This document shows, in pieces, positions 9,441-18,432 of a stretch of DNA of 64,000 bases. Each line of letters opens with the position of its first letter. Positions within the stretch are counted from its first letter, which is position 1. Where the stretch lies: assembly GCA_947178145.1 (NCBI GenBank), contig CAMWXE010000006.1:27840-91839 (forward strand), written 5' to 3'. Source of the DNA: an uncultured Lachnospiraceae bacterium. Its GTDB lineage: Bacteria > Bacillota > Clostridia > Lachnospirales > Lachnospiraceae. A program made the translations under genes and the position numbers. The notes under the pieces were generated by a model that saw only the letters and a list, made by a program, of their open reading frames with translations, had not been told where the DNA came from and did not search any database.

Positions 9441-10691
9441 ATGAAAGATATTTTATTGTCCTTTGTACAAAATTTGCTGGAAAACAACCGTATCCCTGTG
9501 CATTTTATCGCGCTGCCCTGTGAAAATGCCACATGGCTGGACTGTGGTCTGCGCTCAGATATCCTGCCGGACTACAAACCCGATTTTACACAGAACTTTC
9601 TGAATCATATGAAAGAAAAAACCGTATACCACCTAAAAGACACGTTCCAGTGCTCCTACAGTATCATCCGTATTCCTGACGACAGCAGACTGATGGTGTG
9701 CGGCCCGGTTCTGTTTGAAGAAATGCGCCCTTCCCGTCTGAAAAGCATTGTCGCAAAAGTACAGCTTCCGCAGGAACTGCACACCGTCCTGCAGGGCTAT
9801 TATCTGCGCCTTGCATCGTTCCCTGTTCCGGCGGTTTATTACAGTATTTTTCTGACACTTGGGAATTATCTGTTCGGTGAAAATCAATATGAGACCATTT
9901 ATCAGGACTTAAACGACATGGATGAATGGTACGAATTCTACTCCCACCATTACCGGAGCACCGGGGATTCCATGATGAATATTGAAATGATTGAGATGCG
10001 GTATGCACTGGAAGCGCAGCTGCTGGATGCTGTTTTCAACGGAAATGAGGCCAAGGCGATGGCGCTTGTCTCCAAATTGTCGTCACTCATGCTGCCCAGC
10101 AGGCTGTCGGATGAACTGCGTGACCACAAGGACTATACGATCGCCTTCAACACCCTGTTTCGCAAAAAGGCAGAAGAGGCTGGCGTACACCCAATCCACA
10201 TCGACCTGTGTTCCAACCAGCATGTCCAACTCATTGAGCAGGTTACCAGCAAGGACCAATGCCACACGGTCTGGTCCCGCATCGTGCTCAATTACTGCCG
10301 CTTGATCCGCAAACACACACTCAAAGACTACTCTTTGCTGACGCAGAAGATCATCACCTACATCAATTCCGATCTGACAGCAGACCTGAGTCTGAAAGCA
10401 ATGTCCGAATGGCTGAATGTCAATGCCAGCTACCTGTCCACACTGTTCAAGAAGGAGGTTGGCATTCCGCTGACCGACTATGTCAACCGCCAACGCATCG
10501 AACAGGCAAAGAAGCTCCTGATCGTGACAGAGCTTCCCACAAAGACGATCGCACAGCAGTGCGGCATTCCCGATATTTACTATTTCAGCCGCCTGTTCAA
10601 GAAGCGGACTGGCGTCACGCCAAAATTATACCGGGAGACCGTCACCAGGGACCACGAGCTTCAACAGTATGAGGATGTCGATTTCAACTGA
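9441..10691 (+). CDS. AraC-family transcriptional regulator
   Basis: A 416-residue regulator. The C-terminal 100 residues form the two-helix-turn-helix AraC domain, ending in SRLFKKRTGVTPKLYR. The N-terminal 300 residues are not a classic cupin and resemble the sensor part of large Lachnospiraceae AraC proteins. The ATG at 9441 is preferred over the TTG at 9432 because AAAGAG is correctly spaced for it. Divergent from the GH2 gene, it probably activates the glycoside/uronide cluster; that link rests on position only. Confidence 0.85.
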   Translation: MKDILLSFVQNLLENNRIPVHFIALPCENATWLDCGLRSDILPDYKPDFTQNFLNHMKEKTVYHLKDTFQCSYSIIRIPDDSRLMVCGPVLFEEMRPSRLKSIVAKVQLPQELHTVLQGYYLRLASFPVPAVYYSIFLTLGNYLFGENQYETIYQDLNDMDEWYEFYSHHYRSTGDSMMNIEMIEMRYALEAQLLDAVFNGNEAKAMALVSKLSSLMLPSRLSDELRDHKDYTIAFNTLFRKKAEEAGVHPIHIDLCSNQHVQLIEQVTSKDQCHTVWSRIVLNYCRLIRKHTLKDYSLLTQKIITYINSDLTADLSLKAMSEWLNVNASYLSTLFKKEVGIPLTDYVNRQRIEQAKKLLIVTELPTKTIAQQCGIPDIYYFSRLFKKRTGVTPKLYRETVTRDHELQQYEDVDFN

Positions 10692-10717
10692 TTCATGTCA
10701 AGTCACATTGCCGCTAT

Positions 10718-10769
10718 CTCGTATGTGTAAAAAGCTGTGCGCAGCATCGCAGGCATGTACACATACGAG
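10718..10769. repeat. 12-bp inverted repeat between convergent genes
   Basis: CTCGTATGTGTA at 10718-10729 is perfectly complementary to 10758-10769 with a 28-base loop. It sits between the convergent AraC gene and the ThrE-like gene. There is no U-tract. A partial direct repeat (gcgcagcatcgcagg / gcgcagtatggcagg) overlaps it. It could be a weak bidirectional terminator or a repeat-element remnant. Confidence 0.5.
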
Positions 10770-10807
10770 CGCAGTATGGCAGGCTGTGATTGATCAATGA
10801 AATTCTT

Positions 10808-11317
10808 TCAAGCTTTTCTTTTCCTGTTTCCATCGCGTTCTTCTGGCTGCTCAAACCGCACTTTAAACTGTATTCTCTTATGGCTGATATGGTAAAAAAC
10901 AAGCGATACCACCACAATCCCGACTGCGATTCCAAGTGCTATGACAATCGTCTCCATCGCATAAACCCTGGCATCTGCTCCCTCTCCGTCCACAATCGCG
11001 CGCATTGTGTAATACAATCTTCCGCCCGGCACCAAAGGGATGATCGATGGAATCAGAAAAACCGTCGCCGGCGCTTTGACAACCCTTGCCAGCACCTCCG
11101 CATAAAATGTAACGACTGCCGCCGGAATCAGATTCTGCAGCAGCAGCGATAACCCTGCCTCCACAAACACACAATACAAAAATGTGGAAAGCACCCCTCC
11201 AATGCAGCCATATATGATCTTATTCCGCTTTACATTGACATTCAGACAATAGCCTGCCGTACCGATTGCCGCTGTCAGGACCATGACAAAATACTTTTCC
11301 CAGAATACCCCCATCAT
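10808..11317 (-). CDS. ThrE-family exporter, small subunit (DUF3815-type)
   Basis: A 169-residue hydrophobic protein with about five membrane segments, matching the C-terminal half of ThrE-type threonine/serine exporters (LIPAAVVTFYAEVLARVVKAPATVFLIPSI... is typical). Its ATG overlaps the stop of the upstream gene by four bases (ATGA), showing translational coupling to the partner half. The two polypeptides together make one transporter in the cytoplasmic membrane. The substrate is inferred from family. Confidence 0.85.
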   Translation of the reverse strand: MMGVFWEKYFVMVLTAAIGTAGYCLNVNVKRNKIIYGCIGGVLSTFLYCVFVEAGLSLLLQNLIPAAVVTFYAEVLARVVKAPATVFLIPSIIPLVPGGRLYYTMRAIVDGEGADARVYAMETIVIALGIAVGIVVVSLVFYHISHKRIQFKVRFEQPEERDGNRKRKA

Positions 11318-12099
11318 CTCAACATTCCTCCAAACATCATAATCGCAATACCAAAGCCTGCGGCAATGGCAACTGCGATCATCAGCGCCTCAGCAAGCCG
11401 CAGAATACCAGTGATGATATCCCCGCACATCATGTCACGGAGCGCATTCATCAGATTGATTCCTGGTATCGACAACATAATGCTTCCAATCATAACCTTG
11501 TCCACATTCTGTCCGATCCCGACGACAACCGACAGACTGCAGAGAATCCCTGCAACTATCGACATAAACAGACTGTAAACCACCCTGTTTCTGTTGTGCG
11601 AAGAGAAAAAATAATCCCAAAAATACATCAGCACTGCCACGATTCCCGCGGCCAGCCCGTCCCGCAGATTGCCGCCAAAAAAGATGGCAAACGCCGATGC
11701 TAGAAGCACATAACCAGTGATCTTTGACTTGTATATGCGCCTTTCCTCCGGTGCCATAATCGCACAGATTTTCTGGTTGATCTCACTGCATGGCGGCTTC
11801 TTTTCACATATGTACCGCGACAGCGCATTGAGATCCTCAAGCTTATTCAGATCCGTAGGGTGCGGATTGATCCGCCTCGTAAGCGTATAGTTCTTCCCCT
11901 CCTCCGTCTTCCAGCTTAAAATAATCAGCGATAAAATCGTAAACACATCCACAATCCCTCCGCCGTAGGCTGTGCAGATGCGTGTGACGGTATCCTCGAC
12001 CCGCAGAATCTCCGCCCCGCAGCGAAGCATAGTCTCCCCCATATCGAGCGCGCACTCCATCACAAGCGCCGGGTCCTCGCAAGACTTTTCCTTGTCCAT
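11314..12099 (-). CDS. ThrE-family exporter, large subunit (DUF1212-type)
   Basis: A 261-residue protein. The N-terminal cytoplasmic part contains GETMLRCGAEILRVEDTV, the conserved N-terminal motif of ThrE-like proteins, followed by about five membrane segments. It pairs with the downstream small subunit to export threonine/serine or related small solutes. The ATG at 12099 is chosen over the upstream one because AGGAGG lies 11 bases ahead of it. The substrate has not been established for split clostridial pairs. Confidence 0.85.
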   Translation of the reverse strand: MDKEKSCEDPALVMECALDMGETMLRCGAEILRVEDTVTRICTAYGGGIVDVFTILSLIILSWKTEEGKNYTLTRRINPHPTDLNKLEDLNALSRYICEKKPPCSEINQKICAIMAPEERRIYKSKITGYVLLASAFAIFFGGNLRDGLAAGIVAVLMYFWDYFFSSHNRNRVVYSLFMSIVAGILCSLSVVVGIGQNVDKVMIGSIMLSIPGINLMNALRDMMCGDIITGILRLAEALMIAVAIAAGFGIAIMMFGGMLR

Positions 12100-12220
12100 A
12101 TTGATTGCATCCTCCTGAAAATAATTTCTTATTCTTATCATATTTCATTTTGCATGGTTCGTCTATATTTTTTATCATGCAATTCCTATCGATTTTTGCC
12201 ATTATCCCCCCTCTATCACC

Positions 12221-12249
12221 TTGACCGTTGTTTTTGAAAGTGTTATTAT
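12221..12249 (+). promoter_or_regulatory. Sigma-A promoter of ptb-buk
   Basis: TTGACC at 12221-12226, a 17-base spacer and TATTAT at 12244-12249. The leader to the ptb start is about 115 bases and contains an imperfect TTGGTCA/TGGCCAA inverted repeat. Confidence 0.65.
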
Positions 12250-12372
12250 TTTAACATACAGTAAGCTGTGCGGAAGTGATTTATGATATGCATGTGGGGA
12301 ATTGGTCACTGAGGGCATGGCCAAACTGTATTATTTTCATTCTAAAAATATGTAAATAATGAGGTGTTTCAA

Positions 12373-13293
12373 ATGAGTAAAGGTTTTAAGGACTTACTGC
12401 AAAAAGTTTATGAGTGCGACCGCAAGACAGTTGCTGTCGCTGTCGCTGAGGACGAGCCGGTGTTGGAGGCTGTAAAGGCTGCCAAAGAAAAAGGCATCGC
12501 CGATGCAATCCTTGTCGGTGACGAGGCAAAGATCAAGGAAATCGCTGCCGGCATGAATATGGATCTGGCAGGATTCGAGATCATCAACGAGCCCGATCAT
12601 GTGCAGGCTGCACACACAGCAGTCAAGCTCGTCCATGACGGCAAGGCTGACATGTACATGAAGGGACTGATCGACACCAAGAATTTCCTAAAGAGTGTTC
12701 TCGACAAGGAAGTTGGTCTCCGCACAGGCAGGGCGCTCTCCCACGTATGTGTGTTTGAGATCAAAGGCATTGACCGTCTTCTGTTCTTATCCGACGTCGC
12801 ATTCATGACCTATCCTACACTGGAGGACAAAGTTGCCATCATCAACAACACCGTTGAAGTCTGCCACGCATGCGGTATCGCGGAGCCAAAGGTTGCCCCT
12901 GTTGCCGCAGTGGAAGTTGTCAACCCAAAGATGCCATGCACCGTTGACGCAGACGAGCTTGCAAAGATGAACGCCGAAGGCAAAATCACAGGCTGCGTGA
13001 TCGACGGACCACTCTCCATGGATATGGCGATCGACAGCGCAGCCGCCGCACACAAGGGCGGCACAGACAGAAAGATCGCCGGCGACGCCGATGTCATTCT
13101 CTTCCCGGATATCCATGCAGGAAACCTTGTATATAAAGTGCTGACACATCTCTGCGAAGTCAAGAACGGCAATATCCTGACCGGTACAGCAGCGCCTGTT
13201 ATCCTGACATCACGCTCTGACAGCTTCGAGGCAAAGCTGAACTCCATCGCGCTCGCCGCAGTTGTCGCAGAATCCATGAAACAGGCAAAATAA
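12373..13293 (+). CDS. ptb: Phosphate butyryltransferase
   Basis: A 306-residue enzyme converting butyryl-CoA and phosphate to butyryl phosphate. The PTA/PTB fold shows in DMYMKGLIDTKNFLKSVL and the C-terminal DVILFPDIHAGN segment. The ATG at 12373 is preferred over the in-frame GTG at 12364, which is part of the GAGGTG ribosome binding site. It is followed 74 bases later by buk, so the pair makes butyrate with ATP. An acetate-type phosphotransacetylase is less likely given the length and the buk neighbour. Confidence 0.93.
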   Translation: MSKGFKDLLQKVYECDRKTVAVAVAEDEPVLEAVKAAKEKGIADAILVGDEAKIKEIAAGMNMDLAGFEIINEPDHVQAAHTAVKLVHDGKADMYMKGLIDTKNFLKSVLDKEVGLRTGRALSHVCVFEIKGIDRLLFLSDVAFMTYPTLEDKVAIINNTVEVCHACGIAEPKVAPVAAVEVVNPKMPCTVDADELAKMNAEGKITGCVIDGPLSMDMAIDSAAAAHKGGTDRKIAGDADVILFPDIHAGNLVYKVLTHLCEVKNGNILTGTAAPVILTSRSDSFEAKLNSIALAAVVAESMKQAK

Positions 13294-13367
13294 AGAGCTG
13301 TTAATTGATGGTGTAACTGAGGTTGCTGACCATCTGAACAAAAAAGTAAATGAACAGGAGGATTACT

Positions 13368-14435
13368 ATGTCTATCAAAAGTTTGATTATCAATCCAGGC
13401 TCCACTTCCACCAAGATCGGCGTTTTTGAGGACGAGACCTTATTATTTGAGGAAACCCTGAGACACTCTACCGAGGAAATTTCCCAGTATGCTACAATCG
13501 TGGACCAGAAGGATTTCCGCAAGAAAATTATCACCGATCTGTTAGAAGAGAAAAGCTTTGACATAAAGTCTTTAAACGTTGTCGTGGGACGCGGCGGTAT
13601 GCTCAAGCCGATTCCGGGCGGTACATATGCAGTGACGGACGCCCTGCTTGCCGACTTAAAGGTTGGTGTACAGGGGCAGCACGCCTCCAATCTCGGCGGT
13701 ATTCTTGCAAGGGAAATTGCTGATTCCATCGGCGTTCCCTCCTACATTGTCGATCCCGTTGTTGTAGATGAACTGATGCCGATCGCCAGATATTCCGGAG
13801 TTCCCGAACTCCCGCGCACCAGCGTGTTCCACGCCCTGAACCAGAAGGCCGTTGCCAAGAGATACGCAAAGGAAATCGGCAAGCCGTATGACTCCCTTCG
13901 CTTAATCGTAGTCCATATGGGCGGCGGTGTCTCTGTGGGCGCCCACGAAAACGGTAAGGTGATTGACGTTTTCAACGCACTGGACGGAGACGGAGCATTT
14001 TCTCCCGAGCGCGCCGGCGCTGTTCCAAGCGGTGCCCTGATTAAGATGTGCTTCTCAGGAGACTATACAGAGAAGGAAGTGTACAGCAAGATTGTCGGAA
14101 AAGGCGGCTTCAACGCCTACCTTGGGACAAACGACATGCGCGAAGTCACAAAGCGCGCAAATGAAGGCGACGAGAAGGCGGTCGAGGCCAAGAAAGCTTT
14201 CCTGCTGCAGGTAGCCAAAGACATCGGCTCCATGGCATGCGTACTTGGCGGAAAAGTTGACCAGGTCATCGTCACCGGCGGAATCGCATACGGCGAGGAT
14301 GTCGTAGCCGCCCTCAAAGAATACGCGGAATGGATTGCTCCTTTCACAGTGTATCCCGGCGAAGATGAACTTCTTGCCCTCGCTCAGGGCGCACTGCGCG
14401 TCATGAACGGCGAAGAGAAGCCAATGGAATATTAA
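13368..14435 (+). CDS. buk: Butyrate kinase
   Basis: A 355-residue member of the acetate/butyrate kinase (ASKHA) family. It begins with [13 protein letters not shown], the phosphate-binding motif, and holds [13 protein letters not shown] and [12 protein letters not shown] further on. It makes butyrate and ATP from butyryl phosphate. The start at 13368 is chosen because AGGAGG lies just upstream; an earlier ATG at 13350 precedes that site. It is cotranscribed with ptb and ends at the hairpin terminator. With the CoA-thioester operon at 24-30 kb it completes butyrate synthesis. Confidence 0.95.
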   Translation: MSIKSLIINPGSTSTKIGVFEDETLLFEETLRHSTEEISQYATIVDQKDFRKKIITDLLEEKSFDIKSLNVVVGRGGMLKPIPGGTYAVTDALLADLKVGVQGQHASNLGGILAREIADSIGVPSYIVDPVVVDELMPIARYSGVPELPRTSVFHALNQKAVAKRYAKEIGKPYDSLRLIVVHMGGGVSVGAHENGKVIDVFNALDGDGAFSPERAGAVPSGALIKMCFSGDYTEKEVYSKIVGKGGFNAYLGTNDMREVTKRANEGDEKAVEAKKAFLLQVAKDIGSMACVLGGKVDQVIVTGGIAYGEDVVAALKEYAEWIAPFTVYPGEDELLALAQGALRVMNGEEKPMEY

Positions 14436-14449
14436 TTTTGGATAAAGTG

Positions 14450-14488
14450 ACAGGGTTTCGACCAGAATCATGGTTTAAACCCTGTTTT
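14450..14488 (+). terminator. Terminator shared by buk and the convergent nspC
   Basis: ACAGGGTTT at 14450-14458 pairs with AAACCCTGT at 14477-14485 and is followed by TTTTT on the plus strand. It overlaps the last codons of the convergent nspC gene. Confidence 0.75.
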
Positions 14489-15716
14489 TAAAATCCTCAT
14501 AGCCAAATCGCCTTACTGTCTCCCATCTCCCATCTTCCCTCAATGCAATGATATCGGGAAGCGGCATACCATTGAAGGTATTGTTTTTCACCATCGAATA
14601 GATTGCCATATCTCCGAAAACCAGCCTGTCCCCCGCATGCAGTTCCCAGTCAAAAGAATATTCCCCAATGATATCCCCCGCAAGACAGGTTGGACCGCCA
14701 AGCCTGTAGGGATATGCTTTCTCTCCTGCCTCACCACTGTCACACAACGGCGGTCTGTATGGCATCTCAATCACATCCGGCATGTGACAGGCCGCAGAAG
14801 TGTCTAAGATTGCGATGTTCATCCCACCATTTTGTACAATCTCAAGTACCTCCGTCACCAAAAATCCTGCATTGAGCGCCACTGCCTCACCTGGCTCCAA
14901 ATAGACCTGAAGTTCATATCGATTCTGGACATCCTGAATCAAGGCTATTAACCTGTCCACATCATAGTCGTCCCTTGTGATATGATGTCCGCCTCCAAAG
15001 TTAAGCCATCGCATTTGATGCAGATATCCGCCAAACTTTTCCTCCACTGCCTTCATGGTCGTGACCAGTGCGTCCACATTCTGCTCACACAGGCAATGAA
15101 AGTGCAGTCCCGTTATTCCATCCAATTGCGTATCCTTAAAGTTTGCCCGTGTGACCCCCATACGGGATCCGGATGAACACGGATCGTAAATTGCATGGTC
15201 CTGCGTGGAACACTCCGGGTTAATGCGAATCCCACATTCCTTTCCTGCTTTAAGCACTCTATCCTTGTACTTTTCCCACTGTGCAAAAGAGTTAAAAACA
15301 AAATGATCGCAGATTTCCAGCAGTTCATCCATATGCTTTTCCTGGTACGCTGGTGAAAAAATATGGTTTTCACACGTTTTCCTTTTGCCGTCCCTATCTG
15401 TAATCTCCTTCTGGCAGAGCTCTTCATAACCCAGCTTTGCCTCGTACAACCCGCTTGCTGTCACCCCGTCGAGATACGCCCCAATCAGTGGATAATAATA
15501 ATACATCGAAAAAGCCTTTTGTGCCAGCAGGATTTTGCAGCCAGTCTCGTCAGAGACATGTCGAAGAATTTCAAGATTCCTTTTCAAGAGCGACTCGCTC
15601 ACAATATAACACGGAGTCGGAACCTCATTTTTTATTTCACTGACGATTTGATATTGAATTTTCAATCTATTAGTCTCCTCTAACTCATATTTCCCCAAAA
15701 TCACTGCATCATCCAT
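14475..15716 (-). CDS. nspC: Carboxynorspermidine/carboxyspermidine decarboxylase
   Basis: A 413-residue PLP enzyme of the alanine-racemase fold, slightly longer than the usual 380. Features are PTPCYIVSESLL near the N-terminus, ILLAQKAFSM with the PLP lysine, NFGGGHHITR, and a C-terminal GPTCLAGDIIGEY with the catalytic Cys. It removes CO2 from carboxy(nor)spermidine as the last step of the alternative spermidine route. It follows the dehydrogenase gene by about 100 bases, across a tandem duplication. AGGAAA precedes the ATG. Confidence 0.9.
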   Translation of the reverse strand: MDDAVILGKYELEETNRLKIQYQIVSEIKNEVPTPCYIVSESLLKRNLEILRHVSDETGCKILLAQKAFSMYYYYPLIGAYLDGVTASGLYEAKLGYEELCQKEITDRDGKRKTCENHIFSPAYQEKHMDELLEICDHFVFNSFAQWEKYKDRVLKAGKECGIRINPECSTQDHAIYDPCSSGSRMGVTRANFKDTQLDGITGLHFHCLCEQNVDALVTTMKAVEEKFGGYLHQMRWLNFGGGHHITRDDYDVDRLIALIQDVQNRYELQVYLEPGEAVALNAGFLVTEVLEIVQNGGMNIAILDTSAACHMPDVIEMPYRPPLCDSGEAGEKAYPYRLGGPTCLAGDIIGEYSFDWELHAGDRLVFGDMAIYSMVKNNTFNGMPLPDIIALREDGRWETVRRFGYEDFKNRV

Positions 15717-15822
15717 TTACAGTTTCCTATGGCCTGCAGGCTGACATTTTTTCGCTTTTATTCCTAATCCTCCATTTACAGTCTACCACAGTCTGCAAGA
15801 TGACATTTTTCGCCTTTATTCC
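15712..15822. repeat. Tandem duplication of about 59 bp at a gene end
   Basis: CCATTTACAG followed by GACATTTTTTCG...TTATTCC occurs twice with an offset of 58-59 bases (15713 and 15772 onward). The copies include the end of the carboxyspermidine dehydrogenase gene and the start region of nspC. They have diverged at several bases, so the duplication is not recent. Confidence 0.7.
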
Positions 15823-17075
15823 ACAAGTACCGGACAATCGCTTTCCTGCCACGGAAGTCCCCACTTGTTCAGTGCCTCCATATATGGATCTGGATCGAAC
15901 TCCTCCACTGTATAAACTCCTGGCTTATTCCACTTCCCCGTCAGAAGCATCATCGCGCCAATCATTGCCGGCACGCCTGTCGTGTAGGAAATCGCCTGTA
16001 AACCAACTTCCCTGTAACACTCCTGATGGTCACACACGTTATAGAGATAATAGGTCTTTTCCTTTCCGTCCTTTTTCCCGGTAAAAATGCACCCAATATT
16101 CGTCTTCCCTTTTGTGCGTGGTCCAAGGCTTGCCGGATCGGGCAGCAGCGCCTTTAAGAACTGAATCGGTACAATTTCCTTCCCCTCATAGTTGACCGGT
16201 ATGGTCGAAAGCATGCCGACATCCTCAAGACATCTCATATGGTTCAGATAGCTCTGCCCAAATGTCATAAAGAAACGAATCCTCTTCACACCGGGAATAT
16301 TCTTTGCCAGCGACTCAATCTCCTCGTGATGCAGCAGATACATATCTTTTCTTCCCACCTGGTCAAAATCGTACTCTCTCCTGATGCTCATGGCCGGAAC
16401 TTCTACCCAGTGGCCATTTTCCCAGTAGCTTCCGGGAGCGGATACTTCGCGCAGATTAATCTCCGGATTAAAGTTCGTGGCAAACGCATAGCCGTGATCC
16501 CCACCATTACAGTCCAGAATATCAATTGTGTCAATCTCATCAAACACATGCTTTCGTGCATAAGCACAATACGCCTGTGTGACACCCGGATCAAACCCGG
16601 AACCGAGCAGCGCAGTGATACCTGCCTCCTCAAACTTTTTCCTGTATGCCCACTGCCATGAATAATCAAAATACGCTGAGAAACCTTCCTCCCTGCACCG
16701 CTTTTCATAGGCTGCCTTCCACTTTGGCTCCTCAATATTCTCCGGCTCATAATTTGCAGTGTCCATATAGTTTACCTTACATTCAAGACATGCATCCATA
16801 ATCGTCAGGTCCTGATATGGCAGTGCGATATTCATGACCAAATCCGGTTTGCAGCTCTTGATCAACGCCACAACCTCCTCTTTATGATCCGCGTCCACCT
16901 GAGCCGTTGTAATCTTCGTCTTTGTCGTACCGTCCAGCTTCTCCTTTAATGCATCACACTTTGATTTCGTGCGGCTTGCGATCACAATCTCCTCAAACAC
17001 TTCGCTGTTCTGGCAGCACTTGTGGATTGCCACACTCGCAACGCCGCCACACCCTATTATTAACGCTCTTCCCAT
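15816..17075 (-). CDS. Carboxynorspermidine/carboxyspermidine dehydrogenase (saccharopine-dehydrogenase-like)
   Basis: A 419-residue NAD(P)-dependent enzyme beginning with ALIIGCGGVAS (Rossmann fold). SRTKSKCDAL, FDPGVTQAYCAYA and GGDHGYAFATNFNPEIN are typical of CASDH proteins. It condenses putrescine (or diaminopropane) with aspartate semialdehyde to carboxyspermidine (or carboxynorspermidine). It is followed by nspC, giving a two-gene alternative route to spermidine beside speD/speE in the same cluster. A true lysine-pathway saccharopine dehydrogenase is unlikely given the neighbours. Confidence 0.9.
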   Translation of the reverse strand: MGRALIIGCGGVASVAIHKCCQNSEVFEEIVIASRTKSKCDALKEKLDGTTKTKITTAQVDADHKEEVVALIKSCKPDLVMNIALPYQDLTIMDACLECKVNYMDTANYEPENIEEPKWKAAYEKRCREEGFSAYFDYSWQWAYRKKFEEAGITALLGSGFDPGVTQAYCAYARKHVFDEIDTIDILDCNGGDHGYAFATNFNPEINLREVSAPGSYWENGHWVEVPAMSIRREYDFDQVGRKDMYLLHHEEIESLAKNIPGVKRIRFFMTFGQSYLNHMRCLEDVGMLSTIPVNYEGKEIVPIQFLKALLPDPASLGPRTKGKTNIGCIFTGKKDGKEKTYYLYNVCDHQECYREVGLQAISYTTGVPAMIGAMMLLTGKWNKPGVYTVEEFDPDPYMEALNKWGLPWQESDCPVLVE

Positions 17076-17182
17076 CTTCTCTCATACTCCCTCTATCTCA
17101 ATATTTTTGTTCTCCTGTAAATAATTCAGCACCTTAATACTGATGAATTTCTATTTCCATTTTATCACACATACACTTATCT

Positions 17183-17692
17183 CTAAAACTGCGGTTTATT
17201 ATACTGAAAACACCCTAAAAAATGTAAACTGATATTATCGTGTTTTGCTTCCAAAATACTGCCATCATATTGAAAATCATATAAAACAACAGCAGTATTG
17301 CTCTCCGCAGCAAGTTTTTTTGAATCTCTTAACTCATCCAAAAACGAATCACAAAAAGAAAAACCATCAAACAAAATCTCTAGATCCTCTGTAAAATCAT
17401 CCAAAACACATGCTTCTCGGTAATCTTCATCAAATGCTAATCCAAAATCATATTCAAACTGATTATAAAATTCATAATTAAAATAATCTTTCAGCTCTTC
17501 TTCGCAGGCTCTATTTTGATTGTCAGCAATAAACAATTTTTTCCACACTTCACTTTGTTTTGCTTCCTCGATATCATCCGAATCTTCATCAAGATATACT
17601 GTTGACAAATAATTATCAAGCACACCGTAATCTTTGCATCGGCCTATCCAAAGAGACACATATCCTTCCTTATTTTCATAATCGTAAATCAT
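17183..17692 (-). CDS. Immunity protein 22-like (DUF4284)
   Basis: A 169-residue acidic protein. GYVSLWIGRCKDYGVLDNYL at the N-terminus and FEYDFGLAFDEDY near the middle match the layout of Imm22/DUF4284 proteins, which protect against secreted polymorphic toxins. GGAGG precedes the ATG. No toxin gene is adjacent; it sits inside the polyamine cluster between the carboxyspermidine dehydrogenase and speB. Orphan immunity genes usually protect against neighbours' toxins, which is the likely role here. The family call is from recall of the motif. Confidence 0.65.
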   Translation of the reverse strand: MIYDYENKEGYVSLWIGRCKDYGVLDNYLSTVYLDEDSDDIEEAKQSEVWKKLFIADNQNRACEEELKDYFNYEFYNQFEYDFGLAFDEDYREACVLDDFTEDLEILFDGFSFCDSFLDELRDSKKLAAESNTAVVLYDFQYDGSILEAKHDNISLHFLGCFQYNKPQF

Positions 17693-17803
17693 GTAATAAC
17701 CTCCAGTTCATTCTTCATCAGGGACTGTTCCGAAATAACTTGTGACAAGCCAATGTTATGTGTTATGTCTGAAATAACAGCCCGATTATAAACAGCAAAA
17801 AAA

Positions 17804-18361
17804 TCAATCCCAGCATCCACATGAAACCAGCATCAGCAAATCGTCCTTGATTGCCAAATATTCATGATCACCAGAATCACATCCGCCAATTTCAATCACT
17901 GCCGCATCGGAAAATCTATCAAAGATTTCTTTCTGTTTTAACTCTGGAACCTGATCACTGTCCGCAAAAAATTGGATTTCCTTCACCAGATATTCCCAAT
18001 CCCACTCAATCAGACGCAGTTCTCTTGGAATCGCATAATTTTTATATAACTCCTTCCCCCGTGTCAGACATACGATTCTCTGGGATTTCGGAATATTCCA
18101 AAAATCCTCGTCCCACTCCTCATAGATTGCCATGCTTGACAACACCGCTCTGACATAGGACTCCGGCAGGTGATGTTGTATATATCCTTCAGGAAATGTA
18201 AACACATCAAGGTATATGCCCAGCGGATAGTCGTGCGCATAGCCGTGATACCAGTCTTCATGCTGCACCTCTACATCAATCCATTCCAGTTCCTCAGCAA
18301 TACGGCAAAATCCGTCATAATCCATAACAGTGCTTTCTAACCGTAACCTTTCAACATTCAT
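17804..18361 (-). CDS. Hypothetical protein, immunity-like
   Basis: A 185-residue acidic, tryptophan-rich cytoplasmic protein that I do not recognise. It has no signal peptide or membrane segment. The C-terminus reads EIGGCDSGDHEYLAIKDD, a style common in small immunity or SMI1/KNR4-like proteins. It precedes the Imm22-like gene by 110 bases, so both may be a two-gene immunity insertion into the polyamine cluster. The start at 18361 is preferred over 18397 because a G-rich ribosome binding site lies 9 bases ahead. Confidence 0.55.
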   Translation of the reverse strand: MNVERLRLESTVMDYDGFCRIAEELEWIDVEVQHEDWYHGYAHDYPLGIYLDVFTFPEGYIQHHLPESYVRAVLSSMAIYEEWDEDFWNIPKSQRIVCLTRGKELYKNYAIPRELRLIEWDWEYLVKEIQFFADSDQVPELKQKEIFDRFSDAAVIEIGGCDSGDHEYLAIKDDLLMLVSCGCWD

Positions 18362-18432
18362 AACACCTGTTTCCCCCGCTTGCTGTATCAACAACATAAT
18401 GATACTGATGCAATGTCTCCGTCTGAAACCAA

